64,000 nt of DNA, taken from positions 16,214,975 to 16,278,974 of the forward strand of contig OZ018409.1 in assembly GCA_963969595.1 (NCBI GenBank), given 5' to 3'. The translations under genes and the position numbers were made by a program. Of this stretch, positions 35,853 through 47,558 are shown one piece after another (the stretch's first letter is position 1; the number at the start of each line of letters is the position of its first letter). Source of the DNA: Neckera pumila. Lineage: Eukaryota; Streptophyta; Bryopsida; Hypnales; Neckeraceae. The notes under the pieces were generated by a model. It was not told where the DNA came from. It saw only the letters and a list, made by a program, of their open reading frames with translations, and did no database searches.

Positions 35853-38800
35853 ATTGTGCAGTACTGTATATTTGTCTTGACAACTTCGACCACCCCAATC
35901 ACCACTCAAAAGACAACACTTTGAAGTTGGATCTTCAATATTGGTGACTACATTCAAACCGACCCCTATTGACTTCACTGGAATGGCAATCGGTGTCCAA
36001 GAAATATATTGTTCATGTATGACGTGATGTGTGTTTGTTTTTGTATTTTGCTTCACAAGCATTTGCTAATGTGCAAAAATTCATCATCATTTTCTCTTGA
36101 ATCCCTATAATGCCATAAAGCTTTTTCATCATTGTTTTAGGATTGTGATATAGTTACCTTACATAATTGAGGGATGGTGCAATTACCTTACATACTGAGC
36201 TCTTCAAGTTCAAGATTTTGCATTCATTGCCTTTTCCAAACCCTAGTTGTGGGTAGTTGCATATTCTTCACCAAATCTTCCTAAAAGTAGCTTTAATTTT
36301 TGCAGAAATTTTATGTTAGTACTTTATTAAATGTTTATATTTTATTATATACAATTTTTATATGAAGTAGTGTTTTTTTTCCAAAATCCAAATCATAGTA
36401 GTTCTAGTACCTTTACCTTTGGCATATTGATATCAACTAGTGTTTCTTGTAATGACCCTCTGAGCATAAGGTGTGTGATCCTAGCTTTGTTATCATTGGA
36501 GTGCAAACAACTAAAACAAGATAGCCTCTGAAACCATATAAGGTGCGGATGAGACCCTAGAGAGCATACACCACATTTATGGTAATGACAATGTGGCACT
36601 AGGCATACTCTATATATGATACAACATCCCGAATGACAATCTCTATGAAGTCCTACAATACTATGTACATCACACCCCTCTGCTTAGCAAGATGCCAAAT
36701 GGCTAACTTTTTGATACCTAGTAGGTTATTGTGCAGCATTGGCACTCGCATTGGCAAGTGGCATTTGGCACCACCCTTGCCTAGTCCTTTGCCTCCTTTG
36801 TCGTGTTCCAACATGGCTTCACAAGATCCTTGCTAATTATTACAAAGCTCAAGAAGCTATTCAGATGTGCAAATATAGGAATTTAAAAAATTAAATTATA
36901 AAAATAAATTAAAAATTAAAAATTGCAATCTAACATGGTACGTGAGGCAATCATGAGGTATATGATTTTTCAAGAAAATTTAATATTTGTTTTTAGAATT
37001 TAAAAGAAAAAAAATCACTTTTGTTATATTTGTACATCTTGCCAATAGAAAAAATAGGTAGATCTCTAGAGAGTCCACATTTTCTTGAATCTTTTGAACT
37101 TTTTAATTCTCCTACTTTATAATTATAGTATTAAGCTCAGTCTTCACCTAAGGTAAAATGTTCTTTAATGGTCTAAGGTTACATTGACCAAATTTTTGTA
37201 TTTTAAGAAGTTATTGTTTCAAAGTACTCCAAAAAAATGTAAATATTGTGAAAATGCAATAAAAGGAGCACATGTTTCTTGCAATCACTTAAGGTTGGAA
37301 TGGTAAAAATAGTAGATGTTACTATAGCCTTTTCATGGCAACACCATGGCCCCACTTATTATTTTAAGATGAAACTTTTTTGAAGCAATGATCACACATG
37401 ACATTTCTTCATTTGTCCAATTCATCATGCATTTTAGGTATCATCTGTCCTTTGTACGATCATTTTGCATACATCTCACATGTCTGTTGGACATCTATTT
37501 TGTAGAAGTAACAATTATTTGAAGACAAATTAATTTATAGTGTATTTTTATCTTCCACATGATATAAAAAAAATAATTTATTTTTGATTGAATGCTTCAT
37601 AGATACTTCTTCATCAACCATTGTTATAAACATTCATTTATACAAACCCAAATTGATTGGATGTTGTATGAAATATTGTGGATAGTGAGACCACATCTTA
37701 CAAGATCTTGCTTCCAAACTCTTTTAGAATTTTGTCCATAATTTTTTATTGAAAGCTCCTAACCTCAAAAGGAATTTTTGGAGATGAAAACTAGATTGAT
37801 TTTCTACATTTTTTTGAGTTCAAAGAATTTTGAAAAAAATTATTCTACTATGTCTAAATGAGGTCTCAAATTTGACTTTTAACACAATTCTTGAATTTGA
37901 ACAATGAGTGATCTCTCTCCAATATATCCCATATTCTTTGAGGTTTCACCATGGACAATTGATTTTTCTATATAAACAACCTCCTCACCCTTCATTTTCA
38001 CCAATTGTCAATGAATTATGACTATCACATTGCCATTAAAAAAGATCTTGGCAATAGATGTCATTGGACTAATTTTGACAATTAATTTTTTTTCCAAAAC
38101 CTAGTTAGAGTACAACGTATGCAATAATCAGGGTTAAGGTGCATTATAATACCTAAACCCGGATTATTTAATGCCTTATATTTGGATATTGAACCATTGA
38201 CATATCCAACGTTGCAGTGCAAGGTGAACTACTATAGTAAAAAAGCAATCCTTTATCCAATTTAAATGTTATTGTGGGATCCTTTCAACTGCTCTGAAGC
38301 GGTCCACTTATAATGCGTGTCCCAATTACCATAATTCACAAGTGCAAAATTTTGAGTATTTTCTGTATCATCATTCGGGTGGACAATCACGTACTGTGGA
38401 ACTGTGAAGTTTAGGTACTTCGAATTTGTATATAAAAGCATAACCTCTTCTAATCTCTTCTGGATCCTCTTTCATTAATGTGACAAACGCACATTCAAAT
38501 TTTAATTACTGTTAGTCCTTCTGCTCTTTGAATCCAACAATAGCCCCTAAACTGAGGCCTGAGTTTCAGTAACTATAGGAACAGTTCTGAGCCGAGATAT
38601 GAGTTTCAGGGAATGCCCAGCTTCTCTAATCAGTCTTGTTGCTAAGATTTGGACTCGGGGACTATTTGTGTGTCCCATTTGAGCATTCATGTGGAGCTGG
38701 CAACTCTAGTGAGGAGCTATAATTCTGGATGCAACTGCATCCTCACTTCCTTTCAAACCAGTTCGTGTGTTCAGAGCAAGTATTACTGGAGTACTAGAGT

Positions 38801-40488
38801 TCTAGTCACTAAACTAAAGCTCAATTCATGGGAAGCACATGTGCAATGCTGTCGTATCATGTTACACCAGTGTCATTTCTTTTTAAGTTCACCTGAGCTT
38901 TACTTCGCAACAAGCGAACCTTGATCTTGATTGCTTGCTCCAGTGGCGATGTCTCTGAACGTTTTGATTATGGGTACATAAGCAATATTCAGGGGCCCCG
39001 GCCTCATCTTTGCTCCTCAAAGAACGTAAATCATTGTGCTCTAGGATTATCTGTGATGGACATTGCTGACAGTCTGCCCTTCGCACAAGTTGCTACAGTT
39101 TGGACGGAAACATTGTTGACCACTGGAACATGAGAAAACTGCTGAAAGGTCCGCCGCAGCATCCGTCATTTTGTAGGGCATAAAGCTTGCAGCCTATGTT
39201 GGTTGCACTCAAGGATAAGGACGAGCTGAATGGCACACAAAACTAGCCTTGAGCTCGCTGGTTTGGGAAACCTCCATGGTGAGGATTTGCAGACGTTTCA
39301 TTCAAATAACCTCTCCGGATACTACGCCACAAAATGTACATGACTAACAACATACTATTGAAGCTTTTGAATAACTTAGTAATTTTGATTTTAAATTCTG
39401 GAAGGCAATATATAAGATGTAGTATTATGCAGTTTGTAGTTTCATCCAGCCCGTACAATTCAAGCCATGTATCATTTTGCAAACAAGGGATGGGTTTCGG
39501 GATGTAACTTGCTTGCCAAGTTCCATACAATACTCTGTCTGTGTTGAGATTTTGGGCTTCCCAACGTGTTGAAGCAACTTTCTTAACTCCACTGAACTTA
39601 TCTGCCTTCAAGAAAGATTTGTGATAAAGATTAGTGACTAGTATATTTCTAAATTTGGCTTCTAAGAGACTAATGTAAATTCTGGTGAATCTTCTGCAAC
39701 AATAGTGAGAAGGTACTGAGCGGTAAGGCAATTCCTACTTCTTTTGAGTCCATTGCCCATTGTGAGATCATTGAAATTCACCACTTCTATTATTTGAATA
39801 ATGCTAATTTTTCATCCCATTTTCATTAAAATGGAACACTATATTATTTATTCTACAATGCTTTGGAATGCTACAATGAAATAAAAGACAAAAATCCAAT
39901 AAAAATAATACACATTCCACTTTTTTTTCAAATTAAATAGCATTTCAGTGACATTCACAAAGGGGATTCAATATAGTTTGATAAATTGTATTATCTAATA
40001 ACTGATGACCTAAAACACTGCAAAAATATGTTAACTTATTCCCCCTAACATGTATGCTTGTACTATAGACAAATAGTTTCCTTTATGATTCCAAATAGGA
40101 TTCCAATTTAGAGAAATATAAGTTCAAATGGGTGATTGCAAGAAACATGTGAATTGAATTAATTTTTTCTTTTCTTTTTTTCTTTTCAATTGATATATAT
40201 TGTAAGATTTTTCAATAAAAAATATAAACTTGCAATAAATAAAAAATGAATTCTTACTAATCATATAAAAATAATAGCATATGCTTATATGCCTTATAAG
40301 ATTGTATCCAAGAATGTAAAAAGATGAAGTACAATGGGGGGACAAAAGCATTGTAGCCCCCCTTTTGTTCCCATACAAACACCCTATTTTCAACACTATT
40401 ATTTTAAAAAATTACGTAATTCTTACATCATTGCATTCCTACGCAATCTCGATCATGCATACCAAATTTCAACTTCAAAAATGCAAAA
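35853..40488. other. AT-rich intergenic DNA with one weak frame
   Basis: Apart from the 162-codon frame at 39243-39731 no gene-like signal is seen. A sequence resembling a family E right end (GTGTTTCTTGTAATGACCC, about 36441) has no partner left end. The stretch 38.5-39.2 kb has somewhat higher GC but no recognisable exon. Confidence 0.4.
39243..39731 (-). CDS. Weak candidate frame, 162 codons, not recognised
   Basis: An uninterrupted ATG-to-TAG frame in an AT-rich stretch, notable only for length. The product would have a cysteine-poor basic middle, a hydrophobic segment around IILHLIYCLPEFKIKI and a polar tail NETSANPHHGGFPNQR. No family is recognised. It could be chance, an exon, or a relic. 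Confidence 0.2.
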   Translation of the reverse strand: MPYRSVPSHYCCRRFTRIYISLLEAKFRNILVTNLYHKSFLKADKFSGVKKVASTRWEAQNLNTDRVLYGTWQASYIPKPIPCLQNDTWLELYGLDETTNCIILHLIYCLPEFKIKITKLFKSFNSMLLVMYILWRSIRRGYLNETSANPHHGGFPNQRAQG

Positions 40489-40737
40489 CATTAGAAGAGA
40501 TTTGGGGGGTCTAAAGGGCCGTTTCAAGCCTGCTTCCCCGACGTTGTTTCCATGGCAGATTGGGAACATTTGCTGTCAGATAGACTTATTAATTTTTCTT
40601 TAAAAAAAATTTTTGAAAAAAAAAAAAAAAATGTATGAGTGACATAGCAGTCGTTCTGCCACATCACGAGGCTGTTCCCCTGAACCTGATAGCCCAGGGA
40701 ACTCACAATCCTTCAAAGGAGCTGAAAACATCTAATG
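40489..40737. repeat. Family A TIR element, copy 5
   Basis: Begins CATTAGAAGAGATTTGGGGG and ends CATCTAATG. It carries AAAGGGCCGTTTCAAGCCTG and GCAGTCGTTCTGCCAC, and is closest to copies 4 and 6. Confidence 0.8.
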
Positions 40738-41160
40738 CTCCATTTTCTGGTGAATTTTTAAAGTCTATTTCATGGTTTTACATAATATTTTATTGAAATC
40801 AATGAATGATTAATTTTTTTAATTTGATTGTGGACTTATGTAGTAAATACCTATACGCACATCTTTCCTTCAATATGCATCTCCAAAAAAGTTTCACAAC
40901 TCCCTCTATAAAGGACTCAATGGTGGAGTGGCAATGTCTTAATTTTGGAAAAAAGATATTTTTTATTGTAATTAGAAGATGGAGACAAGGAATATCTTTC
41001 ATATGCATTAAATTTCATGACATTTGAAAATGTGAGTTAAAAGTTATGCCCTAGTATATTACTTTTTTTTTGTAATTGGGCAGTCTGGACAAATAAAAAA
41101 AAATCACTTTTTTCAAAAATAAAAATTTAAAATTGGTTTTCTAGAATTATATACATGTAA

Positions 41161-41904
41161 AGGGTCGTTGCAAGAAACGCTGTCCACTTTTGGTCCATTT
41201 TGGCTTGTTTTCGGCCAGTACTCCAGTACTCATGAGCTTTTGCATATGAATTTTTTTTAAATATATAAAATAAGGAAAATTAGTACAAGACTAAAAGTAG
41301 CATATCCCCAAAATTTCAGATCTAAAAAAAATCTAGGTAAAAAGTTATTCACAAAAAAGAGTGAGCTGAAATTTTGAAGAAAATACATACTTTGACATTT
41401 TAATTTGTAAAAAATAGAAAAAATAATTTTCAAAGAAAGTAAAAATAGAACATTTGGGAAGACTTTATGCTGAAGAGATTTGACTAAAAAATTGATCTTG
41501 AAGTCATATAAAATGTTTTGAACTGCGCTCCCAAGAGAGCCCTCTTTGCATGGATGTAGACAACACAAAATAAAATATTTTTATATGCCCCTTGGTAGAA
41601 ACATGAGTTCCTACTATGCAAATAGACCATAGAAATTTCAGCTCTAAATCATTAAATTTGGGTACTCCTTTTTACTCAAAACCCCTAAATCGCAAAACGT
41701 GACAAATTAGCTAAATTGAAATTTAAATATAAAATGATTTTTAAAAATTTCCGAAAAATATGAGATATAATTAACCTCAAGTTAGACATCTCCAATAAAA
41801 AATTCAACTTCATGAAAATTATGCTTCAAAAGTTATTGCAAACGGAAGCTTCCGTGAACTCCTTGTGACAATTCAACAGTACCGGTGTTTCTTGCAATGA
41901 CCCT
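41161..41904. repeat. Family E TIR element, copy 1, nested in family C
   Basis: Terminal inverted repeats AGGGTCGTTGCAAGAAACGC and GTGTTTCTTGCAATGACCCT enclose about 740 bp of AT-rich non-coding DNA. Flanking family C sequence joins as ..CATGTAA / AAAAGCTTTTAATC.., while uninterrupted copies read ..CGTGTAAAGCTTTTAATC.., which proves insertion. TAA may be the duplicated target. Confidence 0.85.
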
Positions 41905-42317
41905 AAAAAGCTTTTAATCATCCCATTTTGTTCTTTGAGAAGGGTGTGGGTACTTACAAGAGCTTTTTCTCAGCGGAATGCTTTCAAAATCAATTCACTT
42001 GAGTAAGATAGAGGATAGTGGAATTTTGTGTGTAGAGATAAAATTCACAGATATACAAAGATCAGTGAGTCAAAAGTTATGAGGATTTTTAGTTTGTGGG
42101 CAATTATAGATTCTCTATTCTAAAATAAACTTTAAAGTCATTTGTCTTACTCATTTTTCAATATTTTTGAAAAAAATAAAATTGTAGGATGTAGATTATT
42201 TTGTTGGAAGCTCAATGAGTTTGTAAAGTGCTGCTTCCCTGTTTTTTGCAGGGCCAAAAAAATGGTTTCAGTGAATTTAAATGCTTATATCTTGCAATCC
42301 ACAAGGTGGAAATTTCT

Positions 42318-42411
42318 GAAATTTTTACTATATGTTCTCAAGTCAACATACTACAAGATCCTATGAAATTTTTACTATATGTTCTCAAGTCAACATACTA
42401 CAAGATCCTAT
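42318..42411. repeat. 47-bp perfect tandem duplication inside family C
   Basis: Two identical adjacent 47-bp units starting GAAATTTTTACTATATGTTC, at 42318-42364 and 42365-42411. They include the inverted TACTACAAGATCCTAT landmark. Perfect identity implies recent duplication. Confidence 0.95.
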
Positions 42412-42521
42412 GGTTACATGTATTATAAGAAGTTTTTTTTCAAAAATTGGATATTTGTACTAAAAATGGCAATTTTTGAGCCTTTTGGGTGAAAACATAG
42501 TCATGCAATTTTAGAGGTTAA

Positions 42522-43529
42522 AATTCACCAAAAATGGAGTTTTGCATCTTTGAAGTTGAAATTTGGTATATATGATTGGGACTGCGTAGGAATGCAATGA
42601 GGTAAGTATTACATAAAGTTTTAAAAAAACAGTGTTGAAAATGGGGGGGTTCGTGTAGGAACAAAAGGGGGCAACAATACTTTTGTCCCCCCATTGTATA
42701 TAAGGTAGACCAACTCAATTTCGTCCGCTTCCTAATTCCGTCTATAGACTAACCAACCAAATCAGTCACCCTACTTTGGGCCCAATTTTGTCCAAAATAC
42801 ATTCAAATCTACTTTTTTTATGACAAAATCAGAGCATTTCATGACAAAGTCACAAATTTTATGACAACAAAGGATAATGTGTCATTCCATTAATGCTGAG
42901 TACTTAGTACATGACTTGGCAATTATAGATTGTTTATGGGATGTTTATGACTCTAGTCTGTAGGTGATTTCAGAGTAGACATAAAAAAAAATTTCACAAA
43001 AATTACAATTTTAATCAAAATATTATATTTCTAATGTGTTTTATTCATGAAACATGTACACACCTCTCAAAAATATGTGCTCGCTTTTTCTTCCCGGCCC
43101 CGCCCAAACCCCGGCCCGGGAGCTTGACAGTGAATGGGTGGCGATGCTCTAACCAACCTTGTGATGATGTCTGGGATACTTTTGCTTATAAAATTGTCAA
43201 AACTTATATATTCTAACTTGCTTTGAAATGATTTCATTGGCCAGAGAGCGCACGGCTTACAAATCCTTCACAATCCAAATTTATTTGCATAAACAACAAC
43301 TGAAGGTACTGATATCAGTTTTCTCATATCGATGAGAAACTAAACTGGATTTGCTACCACAGCGCCATGGCGCCCTTATTAATACTAACGTACAATTCTG
43401 AGCTTGAGCTTGGAAACTGCTGCAGCTATGAACTCAAACGCAACATCTTCCAAACGATCCAAACTCTTGTTCAACTGCTTGACATGGCATTAATTGCGGG
43501 TGGCATTGCAATGCAAGGCACTCGATCGA
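42522..43529. other. Intergenic DNA downstream of the phytocyanin gene
   Basis: AT-rich to about 43.2 kb, then composition shifts towards the gene. The last part, 43250-43529, is probably the phytocyanin 3' untranslated region. No other feature is recognised. Confidence 0.4.
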
Positions 43530-44319
43530 TCATTCGAAAACGTCGATGAAGAACTTCTGGCCAGCACGGCAATGATCGGCATCGCCGCTGATGAAGTACA
43601 GCGTGTGGAACTTGTAGTCGCTCAGTGGAAACACCATGCTCGTCTGCTCTCCGCCGGGATTCGAGAACCAGGCCTTGATCGCACCACGCGTGGTGCACGC
43701 ATTGAAGGCGGCGAAATTCACCTGCAGCACGCTGTCTCCGGACCATCGAAACTCTGCACAATTATTTAATAAAATCACCCATCTCGATCGCTTGATCGTC
43801 GCATGCACTAGAATGATATTGTTTACCATCGCCACCCTAACGTATGTACGGGAATATATATAGTAGACACTGAAGATTTTCAGACAGACGATTTTGCACT
43901 AATTGAGAACCGGAGGAATCGGTGAAAAGAGACAATCACTCAGGGAGAAGACGAAAAGCAGTGGCAACAAATTTTCCGTTGACAACGTAACACTGTTAAT
44001 GAAACCGGGAATGGGAATTCAGTATCTAGACGTTGTCTCTTTGTATATTGATAGCAAGCAGCCGGATCGATGTACGCCATTGAATATGAAATAGAGGGTT
44101 GACTGCATCTGTACCAAGTTCGTCGATGGTGTGGAAAGGATAATTTCGGTGTGCCCAATTCTGGAAGAAATTGGGGTCGCGTCCAAACTCCAGCCCTTGT
44201 TCCGACCATCCCACAAGCCCTCCCACAGTGAAGCGCGTGGCCATGGCGCCCTGCATAAGCGCCATCATCACCACCATCACCGAGGCCACGACAGCCAGAG
44301 TGCAGCGACATCCTGCCAT
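43530..44319 (-). CDS. Secreted phytocyanin-like protein with degenerate copper site (142 aa)
   Basis: Two coding exons, 44319-44115 and 43753-43530, joined in phase 1. Residues 1 to about 25 (MAGCRCTLAVVASVMVVMMA..) form a signal peptide. The mature part has the cupredoxin order: VGGLVGWS, FFQNWAH, FHTIDELEFRW, SVLQVN, FNACTT, YFISGDADHCRAGQK. The structural disulfide pair (NAC and HC) is kept. Of the four copper ligands, the first His (normally before SVLQV) is Asp and the Cys (normally YFIC) is Ser, while the second His and the axial Gln remain. Loss of ligands is typical of early-nodulin-like members, which are thought not to carry out electron transfer. There is no Pro/Ser-rich domain and no hydrophobic GPI tail, so it is probably soluble and extracellular. 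The start is fixed by a splice acceptor just upstream (exon begins 44330), which excludes the in-frame ATG at 44358. Confidence 0.9.
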
Positions 44320-44573
44320 GGTGGATTGAGCTGCGCACAATTGCAACCGCTTAATCAATCGATAACAACAACTACAATGCAGCTCGTATGTACCGCTTCG
44401 AGCCGAATACTTGACAGCATCATCCTGCCATGGTGGATTGATTTGTTACCTAGATCGATCAGAGTTCCTGCGCACAAGTTCCACAATCGCTTAATCAATC
44501 GAAAACGACAACCGGGACGACAACTACAATGCAGCTCGTAACGCTTCGAGCTGAACACTTGACATGCATTACA
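44309..44573. repeat. Diverged tandem duplication covering the phytocyanin start codon
   Basis: Copy 1 (44309-44420) and copy 2 (about 44420-44573) share CATCCTGCCATGGTGGATTGA, CGCTTAATCAATCGA, ACTACAATGCAGCTCGTA and CGCTTCGAGC in order. Copy 2 carries extra bases. The copy in the intron has the same CCATGG start context, but its frame stops after MAG. Confidence 0.85.
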
Positions 44574-44807
44574 GAAAGGTATCAGCTTTCGCGCAGAAGC
44601 TAGCTGACTGAAGCTGATTGAAGAACACTCTCCGGCATTACAAGTTATTCGAACTCTTCGTGAGGCTCCCAGGACTGTTGTGGCCATATGATACCTCAGA
44701 ATTTGGATAGCAAAAAGCTTAATTGATTGATTATCTGAGATATATATGTATCTGCCACGTACTTACAAAATCGTTTGAAGCTCACTAGAAGCCAAGACTT
44801 ACGTACC
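44331..44807 (-). other. Leader intron of the phytocyanin gene
   Basis: Donor CCTCAAG/GTACGTAAG at 44807 and acceptor GTGCGCAG/CTCAATCCACC at 44331 are both strong. The intron contains a diverged duplicate of the sequence around the start codon (see 44309-44573). Confidence 0.7.
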
Positions 44808-44915
44808 TTGAGGGTATGGAGAAGTTGCTTCGCAAGGATAGCTTCACTAAGGAGAAGATGGAGAAGTGTTGGAGGCAGGTTTGCTGGACTCCGGGCGGAA
44901 AGCAAGTGTGTTTGA
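44808..44915 (-). other. Non-coding first exon of the phytocyanin gene
   Basis: A C/T-rich stretch downstream of the TATA box and ending in the strong donor at 44807. No start codon leads into the main frame. The 5' edge is estimated from TATA spacing. Confidence 0.55.
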
Positions 44916-44936
44916 GGGATGAGAGGGACCAGCCAG

Positions 44937-44944
44937 CTTATATA
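44937..44944 (-). promoter_or_regulatory. TATA box of the phytocyanin gene
   Basis: TATATAAG on the minus strand, about 30 bases upstream of a C/T-rich tract (CTCTCATCCCTC) that resembles a plant initiator region. Its position upstream of a well-defined donor supports it. Confidence 0.6.
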
Positions 44945-45074
44945 CTACGCAACCAACCCTATTATCGAGACCACCAAGCCTGAAACCTACTAACGAGGTT
45001 ATGGAGACACCCAACCCTAAAGGATGTTGATGCCAAAAAGGATTGCAACTGTGCTTGCAGACAGTATTCCACAA

Positions 45075-45566
45075 TGAAGGTTATGGTATTGAAGAAAACT
45101 GGAAATATGAAAATTGAAGCTTGGAATGGAAACTAATTATAGAAATTAATACTTTGATAATACATGACGTGCAAAAAAACATATGGCTATTGAAAGGGTG
45201 TTTTCTACATATTTGGAGTCTTGTAGAGGGAAAATATGAGGATGACATATATTTCACAAAATTCTCAAAATAAATAAAGAGATCAACAATCTTCTCAAGA
45301 GCATTTGTAAAAAATCTGAACTCAAAACTCACCTTTTTGCTATGAACAACGTCAAGTTTTCTTAGTATGCACAATGTCAAGTTGTATTTATACAACTACC
45401 TCCTTTACAAATTAATTATTATTGAGATTGTCCTAAAATGAACCTAATAGTTTTATGAAAAATGAATTGTCCTTGGTGATCAGAAACAAGTATATTGATA
45501 GCAAATATACCAATGATGGAGTATGAATGCATGATATTATATATATATAATGATAATCTCTTGAAA
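45075..45566. other. Intergenic DNA upstream of the phytocyanin promoter
   Basis: AT-rich, with no gene or repeat terminus recognised. The longest frame (104 codons, minus strand) has the composition expected by chance. Confidence 0.4.
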
Positions 45567-46250
45567 GGATTGTTGCAAGAAATACTTGTCCTTATTTTTG
45601 TCCCCTTGGCCATGGACATGTGTTTTTTTGCTCATAACTTTTGTATCACATGTCCATTTCTATGAAATTTGAACTGAAAGTACAAGTGATAGTTGTAGAC
45701 ATTGAGCAATTTTTCTCAATTTTTGAAAACAATTGGATGTGTACCTTAGCCATTAGAGGAAGTACTATTTTTGACCCAAAAATTTGAATTTGAAGATCAA
45801 CATTGATATACAAGGACTTCTACTAAAGTTATATAAGCCTACAAAGAGATTTTCTAAAAATTATACAATATTAACCTTCTACATGTGCTCAAAGTGCACT
45901 ACCTTCGCGCACGTGCAGAGAATACAATTTTTTTTTCTCGAAGATGCAAATGGTTAGGAAGAAAAATCTTCAAGATAGGAAAATTGGCTTCTTTTAGTTT
46001 ATTTTTTTGAATTTCTTACTATTTTAAAAAAATAAAATTCCAAAATATTGATATTTCAGAATTTTCTATCATGATTTTTTTTACATATATAACTTTAGAG
46101 ACAAATTTTTCTAGGCCTAAATTTCTACACGTACTATTTTTAATGCTTTATAAATTATTAATATTTTATGTTATTTAAAATTATTATTACAAAAGTCACA
46201 ATACTAAACTACTTTGAGACAAAAACAACAAGGATTTCTTGCAACAATCC
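45567..46250. repeat. Family E TIR element, copy 2
   Basis: Ends GGATTGTTGCAAGAAATACT and GGATTTCTTGCAACAATCC are inverted and match the family E ends at 41161-41904. The interior begins, as in copy 1, with TTTTGTCC..TTGGCC/TTGGCT words. There is no coding capacity. Confidence 0.8.
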
Positions 46251-46399
46251 AAAATTTGGTTTCAAAATTTTAAATTCCTCGCTAGTATATGTCCACATGA
46301 TGGTACGTATTGCATACAAAATTTGGTGCATATGTGCAACTACACTCTAATTGTTCTAGTGATTCACTATAAGTTCTTGACTAAAATAAAAAAAATCTA

Positions 46400-47388
46400 A
46401 TCCTAACCCCAAAAGGACCAAGGCCTTTCTTCTGCCAAAAAACACTAAAAACTACCATTTCTATAGCAAAGAGTTAAGAAAATTTAAATTGTTTTTATTC
46501 ACATCTAACCATAAGATCTTACACTTAGCTAGTATGAAAAAGTATGGAGAAATTTCAGAATTTTTGACCACACGTACTGCAACATATTTGCATTTCAAGT
46601 AGAAAAAACAAGTTTTTCAACACATTGCGGGAATACATTTTTGGACTTTGAACATTTTTAACTTAAAATTTTTGCACTACAGAGTTTTGAGCTTCAAATT
46701 TTTGTAGTAGAGAATTGAGTTGAGAGTCTAGGGAAAAAAAAACTCAAAAAGCTTTATTAACATTCTTAAAAAAATTGATAAGTAAAGGTAGGTACAAGAT
46801 GGAAGGAAAATCTAAAATATTCATATATTTTAGATGGAATTAAAATGCACTAAACCCAATGGTGAGATTGTTCTTGCAAGTAAACTAAACCATACAAAAA
46901 AAGTTTTGAATTTATTTGGTCATAACTTTTGTTACCGGGCACCAATTGTGAAAAAAATTATATTCCCACGAAGCTAATTAGCTTTTCTACCTCCAAGTTT
47001 TATTAAAAAAATCAAGAGAAAATTTCAACCCATAGGTACATGCCGGACAACGCATTAGAAGAGATTCGGGGGGGACTAAAGGGCCGTTTCAGGCCTGCTC
47101 CCTCCATACTATTTCCCTGGCAGATTGGGAACGTCCGCTGTTAATTTTTTTTTTTGAGTTTTTTTGAGTTTTTTTTTGAAAATCTAAAATGGAAAAAGAA
47201 AGAAAATTTTTATTTTTATTTTTTTAGTGATGTGGCAATCGTTTTGCCACGTCACGCAGCAACTGCAGACTACTGCGAGGTTGTTTCTCCGACCCTAGCA
47301 GCCCAAGGAACTCACAGCCCTTCAAAGGAGCTGAAAAACATTTGATGCATTTGTCCCCCGAAGGGACAATGGTCCTTTAGGGGCTAAG
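46400..47388. repeat. Family C-related element, copy 6, with nested family A element
   Basis: Left end TAACCCCAAAAGGACCA and right end TGGTCCTTTAGGGGCTA are inverted. Inner words GCCAAAAAACACTAAAAACT, CCATTTCTA and TAAGATCTTACA correspond loosely to family C landmarks. It is the most diverged copy. Family A copy 6 sits at 47053-47347 near its right end. Confidence 0.5.
47053..47347. repeat. Family A TIR element, copy 6
   Basis: Begins CATTAGAAGAGATTCGGGGG and ends CATTTGATG. It contains AAAGGGCCGTTTCAGGCCTG, GTGGCAATCGTTTTGCCAC and GGAACTCACAGCCCTTCAAA, and is almost the same as copies 4 and 5. Confidence 0.85.
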
Positions 47389-47558
47389 AATTGCATGTTT
47401 GTTGCAAGAACCTCATTCAAAAATGTCAATAGAGCAACGCAATGACAGACCGGATTCCCTGTTGATGAATTATAGTTTGTTATACATGCACGTGGCTCAG
47501 TGCAACTCCCAAGCAAAGTTTTTCTTGAGCAAAGTTTTTTTCAAAAGTGATACAACCT

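Larger units (their letters stand above)
40900..42521 (-). repeat. Family C element, copy 5, inverted, split by a family E insertion
   Basis: Family C sequence in reverse orientation. The right edge reads TTTTAGAGGTTAA, the inverse of the usual left end, and TACTACAAGATCCTAT appears as the inverse of the landmark. The part left of 41160 matches the right arm of copies at 6.6 and 56.1 kb (GGGCAGTCTGGAC, TTTCATGACATTTGAAA). The left boundary is approximate. Family E occupies 41161-41904. Confidence 0.65.

Noticed and set aside
39243..39731. Organellar gene insertion
   Set aside because: The length and hydrophobic segment suggested it, but no organellar family motif could be recognised in the frame.
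44847..45074. 75-codon minus-strand frame upstream of the phytocyanin
   Set aside because: It spans the TATA box and leader exon of the phytocyanin gene, so it is unlikely to be translated.
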